This document shows, in pieces, positions 1 to 7,113 of a stretch of 11,719 nucleotides of DNA; positions within the stretch are counted from its first letter, which is position 1; every line of letters begins with the position of its first letter. A program made the translations under genes and the position numbers. Source of the stretch: Bacillota bacterium (GTDB lineage Bacteria; Bacillota; Clostridia; Lachnospirales; Anaerotignaceae). The stretch spans positions 1 through 11,719 of the forward strand of contig JAEZPX010000014.1 of NCBI GenBank assembly GCA_023413275.1, given 5' to 3'. The notes under the pieces were generated by a model. That model was not told the DNA's origin and did no database searches. It worked only from the letters and a program-made list of their open reading frames with translations.

Positions 1-330
1 AAGTTTTTGTTGCGCAACGGTGCGGACGAAGTGATTTATCCTGAAAAAGATGGAGCAGAACGGATTGCCATTCGGGTTAGCTCGGACAATATTTTTGATT
101 CTATTGAAATCTCCGAGGATTACTACATTATGGAGATTCGGCCTCGCCAAGAATGGTTTGGTAAAACAATTTGTGAACTCAATTTCCGCAAAAAATATCG
201 TTTGAATATTATGGCTGTAAAAAAAGGAAAGGAGATTTTTCCAATGCCAGATCTAAATTACGAATTTACACAAGGTGAGCACCTTATGGTGCTGGGGCAT
301 ATTGATGATATCAGAAAGGTGACAAAATAG
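1..330 (+). CDS. TrkA/KtrA-family potassium uptake regulator, C-terminal part (5' end outside window)
   Basis: This is the end of a cytoplasmic regulatory subunit of a Trk/Ktr potassium uptake system. The frame is open from base 1, so the start lies outside the window; 109 residues are visible, ending in TAG. The first 20 or so residues (GADEVIYPEKDGAERIA) match the end of an RCK_N nucleotide-binding domain, where the GAD-V--PE---ER pattern is typical. From about residue 25 to the end is an RCK_C domain (DYYIMEIRPRQEWFGKTI, then a GEHLMVLGHIDDIRK ending). In this family RCK_N binds ATP/ADP or NAD(H), and RCK_C of KtrA-type proteins can bind c-di-AMP; neither can be tested here. The missing part prevents a choice between single-repeat KtrA (about 220 aa) and double-repeat TrkA (about 450 aa). 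The family call is secure and the subfamily is open. Confidence 0.88.
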   Translation, partial: KFLLRNGADEVIYPEKDGAERIAIRVSSDNIFDSIEISEDYYIMEIRPRQEWFGKTICELNFRKKYRLNIMAVKKGKEIFPMPDLNYEFTQGEHLMVLGHIDDIRKVTK

Positions 331-512
331 TTTATAAAAATTCTATTTTATTTTGTTCCGTAAGTATTTGAGAGACAAGAAAGGGGCAAAATGAGGACGG
401 ATAGAGTTTGGTAACTGTTTGTTGGTTTTCGGCATTTAAAAAGGATTTGATTAGAATGAATGTTTTTTGTTTTTTATTCTGTTCGCATCTTTTAGAAAGT
501 GTCTCTACATAG
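331..512. other. Non-coding spacer after the TrkA-family gene
   Basis: There is no credible gene and no ribosome binding site followed by a useful frame. An AT-only inverted repeat right after the stop codon (ATAAAA near 334-339 against TTTTAT near 346-351) is too weak to call a terminator. A TTGATT at 447-452 and a TATTCT at 475-480 resemble promoter boxes, but they are 22 nt apart, which is too far for a normal sigma-A promoter. A secA promoter is expected in this stretch, but I cannot place it with confidence. Confidence 0.45.
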
Positions 513-708
513 GACAGGTTTCATTCTGTTGCACTGTTGATGGGGCAGTTGTTTTAGCCGGGGAACCATATGCCACTTCGGTTTAGGAAAAATTAGTTAG
601 AAAGCTTAAATCTTTGTTAAGAACCCCCGAAACAGGTAATTTATCCTTGCCTATGGGGGTATTCTGATGTTAAACTATAAAAATGTAATCGTCTGCCTAT
701 TTGGGCAG
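513..708 (+). promoter_or_regulatory. Possible structured RNA leader of secA (series of hairpins)
   Basis: Six local inverted repeats follow one another on the + strand: 513-518 with 525-530; 533-536 with 546-549; 556-563 with 576-583 (8 bp counting G-U pairs, 12-nt loop); 605-609 with 617-621; 623-628 with 655-660 enclosing a second stem, 634-639 with 647-652; and 693-698 with 703-708. None is followed by a U-run, so this is not an ordinary terminator. The pairings are read directly from the sequence; that they form a functional leader or small RNA is inference from their density and their position just ahead of secA. I do not recognise the element as a known riboswitch family. Some of the weaker pairings will be chance in a 200-nt stretch. 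Confidence 0.35.
623..660 (+). promoter_or_regulatory. Two-part hairpin that pairs a GGGGG ahead of an upstream in-frame ATG
   Basis: The outer stem ACCCCC (623-628) / GGGGGT (655-660) is perfect, and the inner stem AGGTAA (634-639) / TTGCCT (647-652) has one G-U pair and a 7-nt loop. The GGGGG at 655-659 could pair with the CCUCC of 16S rRNA, and it sits 7 nt before an ATG at 667 that is in frame with SecA. In the folded state this site would be hidden. The stem is clear; a regulatory role is inference. A plain structural or chance hairpin remains possible. Confidence 0.4.
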
Positions 709-720
709 AAAAAAAGAATG

Positions 721-726
721 AGGTGG
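721..726 (+). promoter_or_regulatory. Ribosome binding site that decides the secA start
   Basis: AGGTGG, preceded by G at 720, lies 6 nt before the ATG at 733. It supports 733 over the upstream in-frame ATG at 667, which would add 22 residues that do not look like any SecA N-terminus. A small hairpin (693-708) and an A-tract precede it. Confidence 0.7.
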
Positions 727-732
727 ACCATA

Positions 733-3306
733 ATGGGTTTTTTTGAAAAAATATTTGGCAATTATAGCGAAAAGGAAATAAAGCGGATTACGCCGATTGT
801 TAAGAAGATTGAAGGCTTGGCGCCTCAATATGAAACCCTCACTGATGAGGAATTGAGAGGCAAGACCCAAGAATTTAAAGACAGATTGGCGAAGGGCGAA
901 ACCTTAGATGATATATTGCCGGAAGCATATGCTGTTGTTCGTGAGGCATCTTCTAGGCCTCACGTGTTAAATATGCGACATTTCCCTGTGCAGTTAATGG
1001 GCGGTATTGTTATGCATCAGGGACGTATTGCCGAAATGAGAACAGGTGAAGGTAAAACATTGGTAGCGACCCTGTCTGCATATTTAAATGCCTTAGAGGG
1101 CAAGGGCGTTCATGTTGTAACGGTTAATGATTATTTGGCACAGCGTGACTCTCAGTGGATGGGCGAAGTTTTTCGTTTCCTTGGCTTAACGGTAGGCTGT
1201 ATTTTAAATAATATGGATAACAATGAAAGACGTGAGGCTTATGCCTGCGATATTACCTATGGAACCAACAACGAATTCGGTTTTGACTACCTGCGTGACA
1301 ACATGGTGGTAAAAAAAGAGAGCATGGTGCAAAGAGAGTTGCATTTTGCAATCATTGATGAGGTTGACTCCGTTTTGATTGATGAGGCAAGAACCCCTTT
1401 GATTATTTCCGGTAGTGGTTCAAAATCAACAGATTTATATCGGGTTGCGGATTTGTTTGTGAAACAGTTGAAAAAAGGCCGTATTATAAACGAAGATGAA
1501 GCAATGAACCCCCTGCTTAGAGAAGAGCTTCAGGAAGAAGGGGATTTTGTTTTGGATGAAAAAGCAAAATCCGTTGTATTGACTCAAGAGGGTGTAGAAA
1601 AGGCAGAAAAGTTCTTTTCTGTGGATAACCTTTCCGACCCTGAAAATATGGAATTACAGCATCACATTAACAATGCGTTGAAGGCAAATTACAATATGCA
1701 TCTGGATAAGGATTATGTTATTGCGGAAGGCGAAATTGTCATTGTAGATGAATTTACAGGGCGTATGATGCCCGGCAGACGTTATTCTGATGGTTTGCAT
1801 CAGGCCATTGAGGCAAAAGAAAACGTACAGGTTAGAAGAGAAAGTAAGACTCTTGCTACCATTACCTTCCAGAACTACTTCAATAAATATAAGAAAAAAG
1901 CTGGTATGACAGGTACTGCTAAAACTGAGGAAGATGAATTCCGTAATATCTATGGCATGGACGTTGTGGAAATCCCCACAAACAGACCTGTTCAGAGAAA
2001 TGATTTGCAGGACGTTGTATATCGTACAGAGGCAGGAAAATTCCGTGCTGTAGTTAAAGATATCATGGAGGCAAATGCAAAGGGACAGCCTGTTTTGGTA
2101 GGTACTATAACCATTGATAAGTCTGAAGAGCTGAGCAAGTACTTGAAAAGAGAAGGCATTAAGCATCAGGTTTTGAATGCCAAATACCATGCGCAAGAAG
2201 CGGAAATCGTTTCCCTTGCAGGTCAGATGGGCGCAGTAACCATTGCTACCAATATGGCGGGTCGTGGTACGGATATTAAGCTGGGTGAGGGTGTTGCCGA
2301 GATTGGCGGTCTGAAAATCATCGGTACAGAAAGACATGAATCCAGACGTATTGATAATCAGCTGCGTGGTCGTTCCGGTCGTCAGGGTGACCCCGGTGAA
2401 TCTCGTTTCTATATCTCCCTTGAAGATGAATTGATGCGCTTATTTGGCTCCGAAAAAACTATGAAGCTTGTGGATGCCATGGGTATGAGTGAGGATGACC
2501 CCATTGAAGCGGGCATGTTGACAAAGGCCATTGAAAATGCCCAGAAGAAGGTGGAGGGTAACAACTTTGCCATTCGTAAGCCTTTGCTTGAGTATGATCA
2601 GGTTATGAATGAACAGCGTGAAATCATTTATGGTGAACGCCGCCGTGTATTATACGGAGAGGATTTGCGAGACAGCATTATGGCCATGATTCATCAGGTA
2701 GTAGCACGCAGTGTCGACGCTCATATGACTGATGAACAGCTTCCAGAAGAATGGGATATGGCGGCATTTAGTGAACATTTTGCTTCAATTATTCCAGTGG
2801 GCAAGATAAATATAAAAGAAGATGCCTTGGCACAGATGAATAAAGACAAGTTAAAGGAAAACTTAACGAAGCTTGGCGAGCAGTTATATGAAATGAAAGA
2901 AAAGGAAATTGGCGAAGCGGAACGCATGCGTGAGCTAGAGAGAGTTATCATGCTTCGTGTGATTGACCAGAAGTGGATGGATCATATTGATACCATGGAC
3001 CATATGCGCCAAGGAATCGGACTGCATGCTTATGCCCAGAGAGACCCTTTGATTGAGTATAAATTTGCCGCTTACGATATGTTTGAGGATTTAAGCAATA
3101 ACATTCAAGAAGATACACTGAAAATTTTGTATCGTATTCGTATTCAGACAGAGGTACAGCGTGAAGAAGTAGAACAGCCTATGTTCACAAACAAAGATGA
3201 TTCCGCAGTAAAACAACCTAAGAAGCGTAGTGATGAGAAGGTTGGCCGTAACGATTTATGCCCTTGCGGCAGTGGTAAGAAATATAAGCACTGCTGTGGC
3301 AGATAA
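733..3306 (+). CDS. secA: Protein translocase motor subunit SecA
   Basis: SecA is the ATPase that pushes unfolded preproteins through the SecYEG channel; it works in the cytoplasm and at the inner face of the membrane. From 733 the protein has 857 residues, a usual length for Firmicutes. Visible in order: an N-terminal helix (MGFFEKIFGNYSEKEIKRI); Walker A MRTGEGKT at 102-109; a YGTNNEFGFDYLRDNM segment near 177-191; Walker B DEVD at 209-212; the preprotein-binding region; DEFTGRMMPGRRYSDGLHQA; the second motor domain with NMAGRGTDIKLGEG and the arginine-finger region QLRGRSGRQGDPGESRFYISLEDELMRLFG; the helical scaffold and wing; and a C-terminal zinc motif CPCGSGKKYKHCC. That motif is complete, so a SecB-like or ribosome-binding tail is retained. 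The start is set by the AGGTGG site at 721. An antisense open frame inside the gene has no support. The next gene begins 24 nt after the stop. Confidence 0.98.
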   Translation: MGFFEKIFGNYSEKEIKRITPIVKKIEGLAPQYETLTDEELRGKTQEFKDRLAKGETLDDILPEAYAVVREASSRPHVLNMRHFPVQLMGGIVMHQGRIAEMRTGEGKTLVATLSAYLNALEGKGVHVVTVNDYLAQRDSQWMGEVFRFLGLTVGCILNNMDNNERREAYACDITYGTNNEFGFDYLRDNMVVKKESMVQRELHFAIIDEVDSVLIDEARTPLIISGSGSKSTDLYRVADLFVKQLKKGRIINEDEAMNPLLREELQEEGDFVLDEKAKSVVLTQEGVEKAEKFFSVDNLSDPENMELQHHINNALKANYNMHLDKDYVIAEGEIVIVDEFTGRMMPGRRYSDGLHQAIEAKENVQVRRESKTLATITFQNYFNKYKKKAGMTGTAKTEEDEFRNIYGMDVVEIPTNRPVQRNDLQDVVYRTEAGKFRAVVKDIMEANAKGQPVLVGTITIDKSEELSKYLKREGIKHQVLNAKYHAQEAEIVSLAGQMGAVTIATNMAGRGTDIKLGEGVAEIGGLKIIGTERHESRRIDNQLRGRSGRQGDPGESRFYISLEDELMRLFGSEKTMKLVDAMGMSEDDPIEAGMLTKAIENAQKKVEGNNFAIRKPLLEYDQVMNEQREIIYGERRRVLYGEDLRDSIMAMIHQVVARSVDAHMTDEQLPEEWDMAAFSEHFASIIPVGKINIKEDALAQMNKDKLKENLTKLGEQLYEMKEKEIGEAERMRELERVIMLRVIDQKWMDHIDTMDHMRQGIGLHAYAQRDPLIEYKFAAYDMFEDLSNNIQEDTLKILYRIRIQTEVQREEVEQPMFTNKDDSAVKQPKKRSDEKVGRNDLCPCGSGKKYKHCCGR

Positions 3307-3330
3307 TGATTTGCAATTGGGGGGAGAGAT

Positions 3331-3981
3331 ATGAATAAAATCATAGAAATGCCCTTTTCCATACCCTTTTATACCCAACGGGTCACTGAAGAGAGCTGGA
3401 AGGCCGATGGTTTTTTGGATTTTCAGGAAGGCTTAAGCTGGGAAATGAGAGGGTGTGGCATTGCATCTTTGCGTATGATCGTTGATGGATTTTTACAGCA
3501 AGCAGGTGAATCCTATTGTGAAAAGCAAGGCACCATGATTCACAAGGGGCTGAAAAAGGAAGCCTATAAACAGGGTGTTGGCTGGATTCATCAGGGATTG
3601 GCTGAGATGGCAGGAGAATATGGACTTTTAGGCGTAGCCAATCGAGGAAAGAATGCCGCTGATGTTGCCGCAGAAATTGAAAAGGGAAAGCCCTGTATCG
3701 TTTCTGTCTCCCCCAGATTTGCAGGGGGAAAGCCTGATGAAAACGGAAATCCTTATGGAAAAGGCGGCCATTTGGTCGTTGCTTATGGCTGCGAATTGGA
3801 TGAAGAGGGCGAACCTGTGGCTTTTTTGATACATCATCCATCTTGCTTCTTGGAATATAATTGGCCAAGGCATTGGGTTTCTATTGAAGATTTCGATGCA
3901 TCCTTTTCCGGAAATTATATTGCATTCCAAAAGGACGAAAGCCGGAATCGTGGATTTCACCCACACCCACTTGCTTTTTAA
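3331..3981 (+). CDS. C39-like papain-fold cysteine peptidase family protein
   Basis: This 216-residue protein resembles the Peptidase_C39_2 / papain-fold group. The likely nucleophile is Cys42 in EMRGCGIASLRM, and the likely base is His147 in GKGGHLVVAYG. The third position, usually Asp or Asn in a DP/NP turn, reads IHHPSC (His168-His169-Pro170), so the standard third residue is not obvious. PFSIPFYTQ at 8-16 matches the opening of this fold. There is no signal peptide and no membrane segment, so it should be cytoplasmic, unlike many C39_2 proteins, which are exported. A strong GGGGAGAG site (about 3320-3327) precedes the ATG. It starts 24 nt after secA and is probably cotranscribed with it. 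The substrate is unknown: it could be a peptidase, a transglutaminase-like or amidase-like enzyme, or a non-catalytic relative. I am confident in the fold and not in the activity. Confidence 0.75.
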   Translation: MNKIIEMPFSIPFYTQRVTEESWKADGFLDFQEGLSWEMRGCGIASLRMIVDGFLQQAGESYCEKQGTMIHKGLKKEAYKQGVGWIHQGLAEMAGEYGLLGVANRGKNAADVAAEIEKGKPCIVSVSPRFAGGKPDENGNPYGKGGHLVVAYGCELDEEGEPVAFLIHHPSCFLEYNWPRHWVSIEDFDASFSGNYIAFQKDESRNRGFHPHPLAF

Positions 3982-4123
3982 AGAGTAAGGACAAAACTTT
4001 TATTGAACCACATGAATAAGAGGTTTAAAAGGCTAAAAGGTTAGGGTTACAAAGATACAAGGTAAGTATACATTTGTTGATATTTCATAGCAAAAATGCA
4101 ATTTTTGCATATAAAGGCTTGCA

Positions 4124-4150
4124 GGGTTCGGGACAGCATCCCCAGAACTT
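4124..4150 (+). promoter_or_regulatory. Hairpin in the prfB leader
   Basis: GGGTTC (4124-4129) pairs with GAACTT (4145-4150), counting two G-U pairs, and GGGA (4130-4133) pairs with TCCC (4139-4142) around a CAGCA loop, with CA bulged on the 3' side. It is the most GC-rich stem in the gap and overlaps the -35 box of the candidate promoter by two bases. It could be an operator-like site, an RNA structure in readthrough transcripts, or a degraded terminator without a U-tract. Confidence 0.4.
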
Positions 4151-4177
4151 GACCATGCATTGTATTTTGCACATGAT
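4149..4177 (+). promoter_or_regulatory. Candidate sigma-A-type promoter for prfB
   Basis: TTGACC (4149-4154, five of six to TTGACA) is followed after 17 nt by CATGAT (4172-4177, four of six to TATAAT). The predicted start, about 4184, leaves a short AT-rich leader before the AAGGAG site at 4201. The spacing is ideal, but the -10 box is only fair, and such matches are common in AT-rich DNA. Confidence 0.35.
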
Positions 4178-4217
4178 TATATATTTATTTTTCATTTTTA
4201 AAGGAGTTGATTTTTAA

Positions 4218-5322
4218 ATGTTCGAGTTAGAACAGATCCGTCTGGGGCTTTCAGCTTACGACGAAAAATTAGAGGAAATGGGGGCTTCACTTTGACGTCG
4301 CAGGCGCAAAGGAGAAGATAACCGAATTAGAAGAGCTATCTGCAGACCCTGAGTTTTGGGCAGATTTGGAAAAAAGCCAGAAAACACTGCAACAATTGAA
4401 GGCGCTGAAAAATAAGGTGAGCAAGTTTGAAACATTGGTTACCACCTATGAGGATATCCTTACCCTCATTGAAATGGGTATTGAGGAACAGGACGATAGC
4501 GTTTATGAAGAAGTAAAGGTAATGCGCAATACCTTTGAAACAGAGTTTGAGGAATTGCATATTGCCACGATGCTGGATGGGGAATATGACCGCAACAATG
4601 CTATTGTTACCCTGCATGCGGGCACCGGCGGCACAGAAGCCTGCGACTGGACCAATATGCTGTTCCGTATGTATAGCAAATGGGCGGCAAAGGCTGGTTA
4701 TGAAGTGGAAATTCTGGATATGTTAGATGGAGATGAAGCTGGCATAAAATCCGTTACCATTCAGGTAAATGGTGAGAATGCTTATGGCTATTTGAAGTCG
4801 GAAAAGGGCATTCACCGTTTGGTTCGTGTATCACCGTTTGACAGCTCTGGAAGACGTCACACGTCTTTTGCGTCCTGCGATGTTATGCCTGAAATTGAAA
4901 ACGATAATGAAATTGAAGTAAAGCCCGATGACATCCGTATTGATACTTATCGTGCCAGTGGCGCAGGCGGTCAGCACGTTAATAAAACCTCTTCGGCAAT
5001 CCGTATCACCCATTTCCCTACAGGAACTGTGGTGCAGTGTCAGGATGAAAGAAGTCAGTTCAGCAATAAGGATAGAGCCTTTAAAATGCTGAAAAGTAAG
5101 CTCCTTGCTTTGAAGATTGAGGAGCAGATGCAAAAGCTTGCTCAGATCAGAGGAGATGTCAAGGAAATTGGCTGGGGCAGTCAAATTCGCTCTTATGTAT
5201 TTATGCCCTATACTATGGTAAAGGATCACCGTACAGGCGAGGAAACAGGCAACGTTGGTGCAGTCATGGATGGTGAAATTGATCCATTTATCAGCGCATA
5301 TCTTGCTTGGATTCATAGCTAA
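4218..5322 (+). CDS. prfB: Peptide chain release factor 2 (RF2), with programmed +1 frameshift
   Basis: RF2 recognises UGA and UAA in the ribosomal A site and triggers release of the finished protein. Translation begins at ATG 4218, reads 25 codons to CTT (4290-4292) and meets an in-frame TGA (4293-4295). A +1 shift that skips T4293 continues with GAC (4294) to the TAA at 5320-5322, giving 367 residues, close to the 365 of E. coli RF2. The stop-recognition tripeptide SPF falls at 205-207 and the catalytic GGQ (RASGAGGQHVNKTSS) at 250-252, the same numbers as in E. coli, which supports both the start and the shift. Residue 246 is Ala, as in most bacteria. The N-terminal part is a coiled helical domain. 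The AAGGAG at 4201-4206 lies 11 nt from the ATG, longer than usual. The SD of the next gene overlaps this stop codon. The frame change is the expected autoregulation, not a broken gene. Confidence 0.97.
4280..4296 (+). promoter_or_regulatory. prfB: prfB +1 frameshift signal (internal SD, CTT TGA C)
   Basis: The elements are an SD-like GGGGG (4280-4284), a slippery CTT (4290-4292) and TGA followed by C (4293-4296), a weak stop context that favours shifting. When RF2 is scarce, the ribosome pauses at UGA, slips from CUU to UUU and makes full-length RF2. The five nucleotides between GGGGG and CTT exceed the three in the E. coli signal AGGGGGUAUCUUUGAC (recalled from memory). Confidence 0.93.
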
Positions 5323-5333
5323 AGGAGAACGTA

Positions 5334-6320
5334 TTGAAAGAGATCAGAATTACCAAAAATGAAGAAAATCAAAGGCTGGATAAGTTCCTGCTAAAATATA
5401 TGAATAAGGCTTCCAAAGCCTTTATTTATAAGATGCTTAGAAAAAAACGTATCAAATATAACGGAAAGAAGGCGGAAGGCAGTGAGTTACTCCGAGCGGG
5501 TGACTCCCTTTCCCTGTATCTTTCCGAGGAGACTATGTACTCTTTCATGGAGGAAAAGGCAGTTGCCCAAGCAGAGCGCCATTTTGCTATTATATATGAG
5601 GATGATGACGTTCTTGCAGTGGCAAAGCCCGCAGGGCTTTTGACTCACCCTGAAAAAAGTGAGGATAAGGATACCTTAATTGATCAGGTTTTGTTTTACC
5701 TCTATGAAAAAGGACAATATGCTCCTTCCATGGAAAGCAGCTTTACCCCTGCGTTATGCAACCGTTTGGATCGCAATACCAGCGGTATTGTATTAGCAGG
5801 GAAAACCTTAAAAGGCGTGCAGAGTCTAAACGAAGCCATTCGTAATAAGCAGGTGGATAAGTACTACCTGACGTTGGTTCAGGGTGAGGTAGAGCAAGCT
5901 GGTGAAATTTCTGCTTTTCTTTCAAAGGAAGAGGGCAAGAACCAAGTGCGTATTTCAAAGGAAGCTGGCATTGATGGGAAAGAAAGTATTACCCGTTACC
6001 GCCCCTTAGCTTATCAAGATGGCTATACCCTTTTGGAAATTCACTTAATAACAGGAAAAACCCATCAAATTCGTGCCCATATGCAATCCATGGGGCATCC
6101 GGTTGTGGGTGACCGAAAATATGGAGATACCGCGGTAAATCAAGAATTTAGACAGAACTTTGGTCTGTCAAACCAGTTTTTACATGGGGCAAGGCTTGTA
6201 TTTTCCAACACGGACGGTTCTTTAAGCTACTTGAAGGGCAAAACCCTCATTGCACCGTTGCCGAAGGTATTTCAGCAGATTGTAGAAGATATTTTTGGGG
6301 AAAGTGTAACGTTGGAGTAA
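5334..6320 (+). CDS. RluA-family RNA pseudouridine synthase
   Basis: The enzyme converts uridine to pseudouridine in RNA, probably 23S rRNA. The 328-residue protein has an S4 RNA-binding domain at about 12-70 (RLDKFLLKYMNKASKAFIYKMLR), then a catalytic domain with the signature NRLDRNTSGIVL; Asp146 is the catalytic aspartate. AKPAGLLTHP (97-106) and GKTHQIRAHMQSMGHPVVGD, the RluA/C/D hallmark, are intact. Asn143 replaces the His usual in proteobacterial RluA/C/D, a variant I believe common in Firmicutes. The start is TTG at 5334, supported by GGAG (5324-5327) 6 nt upstream; the site overlaps the prfB stop, suggesting translational coupling. S4 plus the RluC/RluD length argues for a large-subunit rRNA target, but RluC, RluD or another specificity cannot be told from sequence alone. 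Confidence 0.92.
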   Translation: MKEIRITKNEENQRLDKFLLKYMNKASKAFIYKMLRKKRIKYNGKKAEGSELLRAGDSLSLYLSEETMYSFMEEKAVAQAERHFAIIYEDDDVLAVAKPAGLLTHPEKSEDKDTLIDQVLFYLYEKGQYAPSMESSFTPALCNRLDRNTSGIVLAGKTLKGVQSLNEAIRNKQVDKYYLTLVQGEVEQAGEISAFLSKEEGKNQVRISKEAGIDGKESITRYRPLAYQDGYTLLEIHLITGKTHQIRAHMQSMGHPVVGDRKYGDTAVNQEFRQNFGLSNQFLHGARLVFSNTDGSLSYLKGKTLIAPLPKVFQQIVEDIFGESVTLE

Positions 6321-6336
6321 CGAAGGAGGCGCAAAT

Positions 6337-7071
6337 ATGAAAGCCATTATATTGGCGGCTGGCTATGCAACAAGGCTATATCCTTTAACTTTGCATAAGT
6401 CGAAGGCTTTGCTCCCGATTAATAAAAAGCCGATTATTGATTATATTATTGATGAAATGAACCATGTAGAAGGTTTGGATGAGATTTATGTGGTTACCAA
6501 CAGCCGTTTTTATGAGCAGTTCTTAGACTGGGCGAAAACGGTTCATAGCAAGGTGCCGGTTTTTATTTTAGATGATGGAACTACGGATGACAGCAACAAA
6601 CGGGGGGCAATTGGAGATATTTCTTTTGTCATTCAAGAAATGAAAATTGACGATGAGTTGATGGTCATTGCGGGAGATAATTTCTTCACCTATTCCTTAA
6701 AGGATTATGTGGATTTCTTCCATGAAAAAAATCGGGATTGTGTTTGTGTGAAGGTTTGGGAGGACGGAGAGTCTTTATCCCAATTTGGAATAGCCCTTTT
6801 GGATGAAAAGGGATTGGTTCTTGATATTGAAGAGAAACCGGAACAACCAAAATCAAATACTGTTGTGTTTGCCACATACTTATATAAAAAAGAAACGGTA
6901 CCTCTGTTTGCTACCTATTTGGCAGAGGGGAATAAGCCGGATGCACCGGGGAATTTCCCGGCTTGGCTGTATCGACGCAAAGAAGTGTATGCCTATACAT
7001 TTACGGAGGAATGCTACGATATCGGTACGCCGGAAAGCTACCGTGAGGTATGCGAACTGTTTGAGGATTAA
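6337..7071 (+). CDS. Sugar-phosphate nucleotidyltransferase (RmlA/GalU-like NTP transferase)
   Basis: A 244-residue single-domain NTP transferase of the GT-A-like fold. It should join a nucleoside triphosphate to a phosphorylated sugar or alcohol with release of pyrophosphate. Signature motifs: LAAGYATRLYPLT at 7-18 (nucleotide-binding loop), K23/LLPINKKPIIDY (pocket lysine region), MVIAGDNFF with Asp114 as probable metal ligand, FGIALLDEKG near 150, IEEKPEQPKSN at 164-174, and YDIGTPESYREV at 227-238. The EEKP--PKSN and D-GTPES motifs resemble RmlA (glucose-1-phosphate thymidylyltransferase), but the protein is about 50 residues shorter and lacks a left-handed beta-helix. A cytidylyltransferase role is also possible, so no substrate is assigned. 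The AAGGAGG (6323-6329) is 7 nt before the ATG, and the gene starts 16 nt after the pseudouridine synthase. It is the last gene of the prfB unit. Confidence 0.85.
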   Translation: MKAIILAAGYATRLYPLTLHKSKALLPINKKPIIDYIIDEMNHVEGLDEIYVVTNSRFYEQFLDWAKTVHSKVPVFILDDGTTDDSNKRGAIGDISFVIQEMKIDDELMVIAGDNFFTYSLKDYVDFFHEKNRDCVCVKVWEDGESLSQFGIALLDEKGLVLDIEEKPEQPKSNTVVFATYLYKKETVPLFATYLAEGNKPDAPGNFPAWLYRRKEVYAYTFTEECYDIGTPESYREVCELFED

Positions 7072-7102
7072 GTCCGAGTCCGACGCAATTGCGGCGACTG
7101 AC
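7072..7102. repeat. GC-rich inverted repeat with CGCAATTGCG core
   Basis: Directly after the preceding stop codon lie a tandem GTCCGA (7072-7077, 7078-7083), a perfect 10-nt palindrome CGCAATTGCG (7084-7093) and flanking AGTC (7077-7080) / GACT (7096-7099) and GTC (7072-7074) / GAC (7100-7102). Together they form one interrupted inverted repeat. It is clearly richer in GC than its surroundings. It may be a protein-binding site, part of the downstream terminator structure or a relic repeat; copy number in the genome would decide. Confidence 0.45.
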
Positions 7103-7113
7103 AGCAAAAAGAG

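Larger units (their letters stand above)
3982..4217 (+). other. Intergenic leader ahead of prfB with three inverted repeats
   Basis: No gene is visible in this 236-nt gap. It holds TTGAACC (4003-4009) / GGTTTAA (4022-4028), 7 bp with one G-U pair; GCAAAAAT (4090-4097) / ATTTTTGC (4101-4108), 8 bp with a 3-nt loop; and GGGTTC plus GGGA (4124-4133) against TCCC and GAACTT (4139-4150). None is followed by a U-run, so I do not call a terminator for the secA unit. TGCA recurs several times (4098 region, 4107, 4121, 4156, 4168). Confidence 0.5.

Noticed and set aside
551..583. AGCCGGGGAACC stretch resembling a B12 box or the start of a c-di-AMP (ydaO) riboswitch
   Set aside because: The other invariant parts of either element (for cobalamin GCCACTG and GGGAAGG, for ydaO GGGTGAAT and CAGCTAACC) are not found in order around it, so the match is too short to call.
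667..732. 22-residue N-terminal extension of SecA
   Set aside because: The AGGTGG at 721 and the canonical SecA N-terminus at 733 favour the shorter protein; the extension is kept only as a regulatory question.
1654..2337. Long open frame antisense to secA
   Set aside because: It mirrors a strongly conserved SecA coding region, shows no recognisable domain and lacks a credible start region.
4218..4295. Short reading frame ending in TGA before a long release-factor frame, as if prfB were broken
   Set aside because: CTT-TGA-C with an upstream GGGGG is the known RF2 autoregulatory frameshift, and the joined protein aligns in length and motif numbering with RF2.
4366..5322. TTG at 4366 as start of a shorter RF2
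   Set aside because: No ribosome binding site precedes it, and the residues before it (such as ELSADPEFWAD) are typical RF2 sequence.
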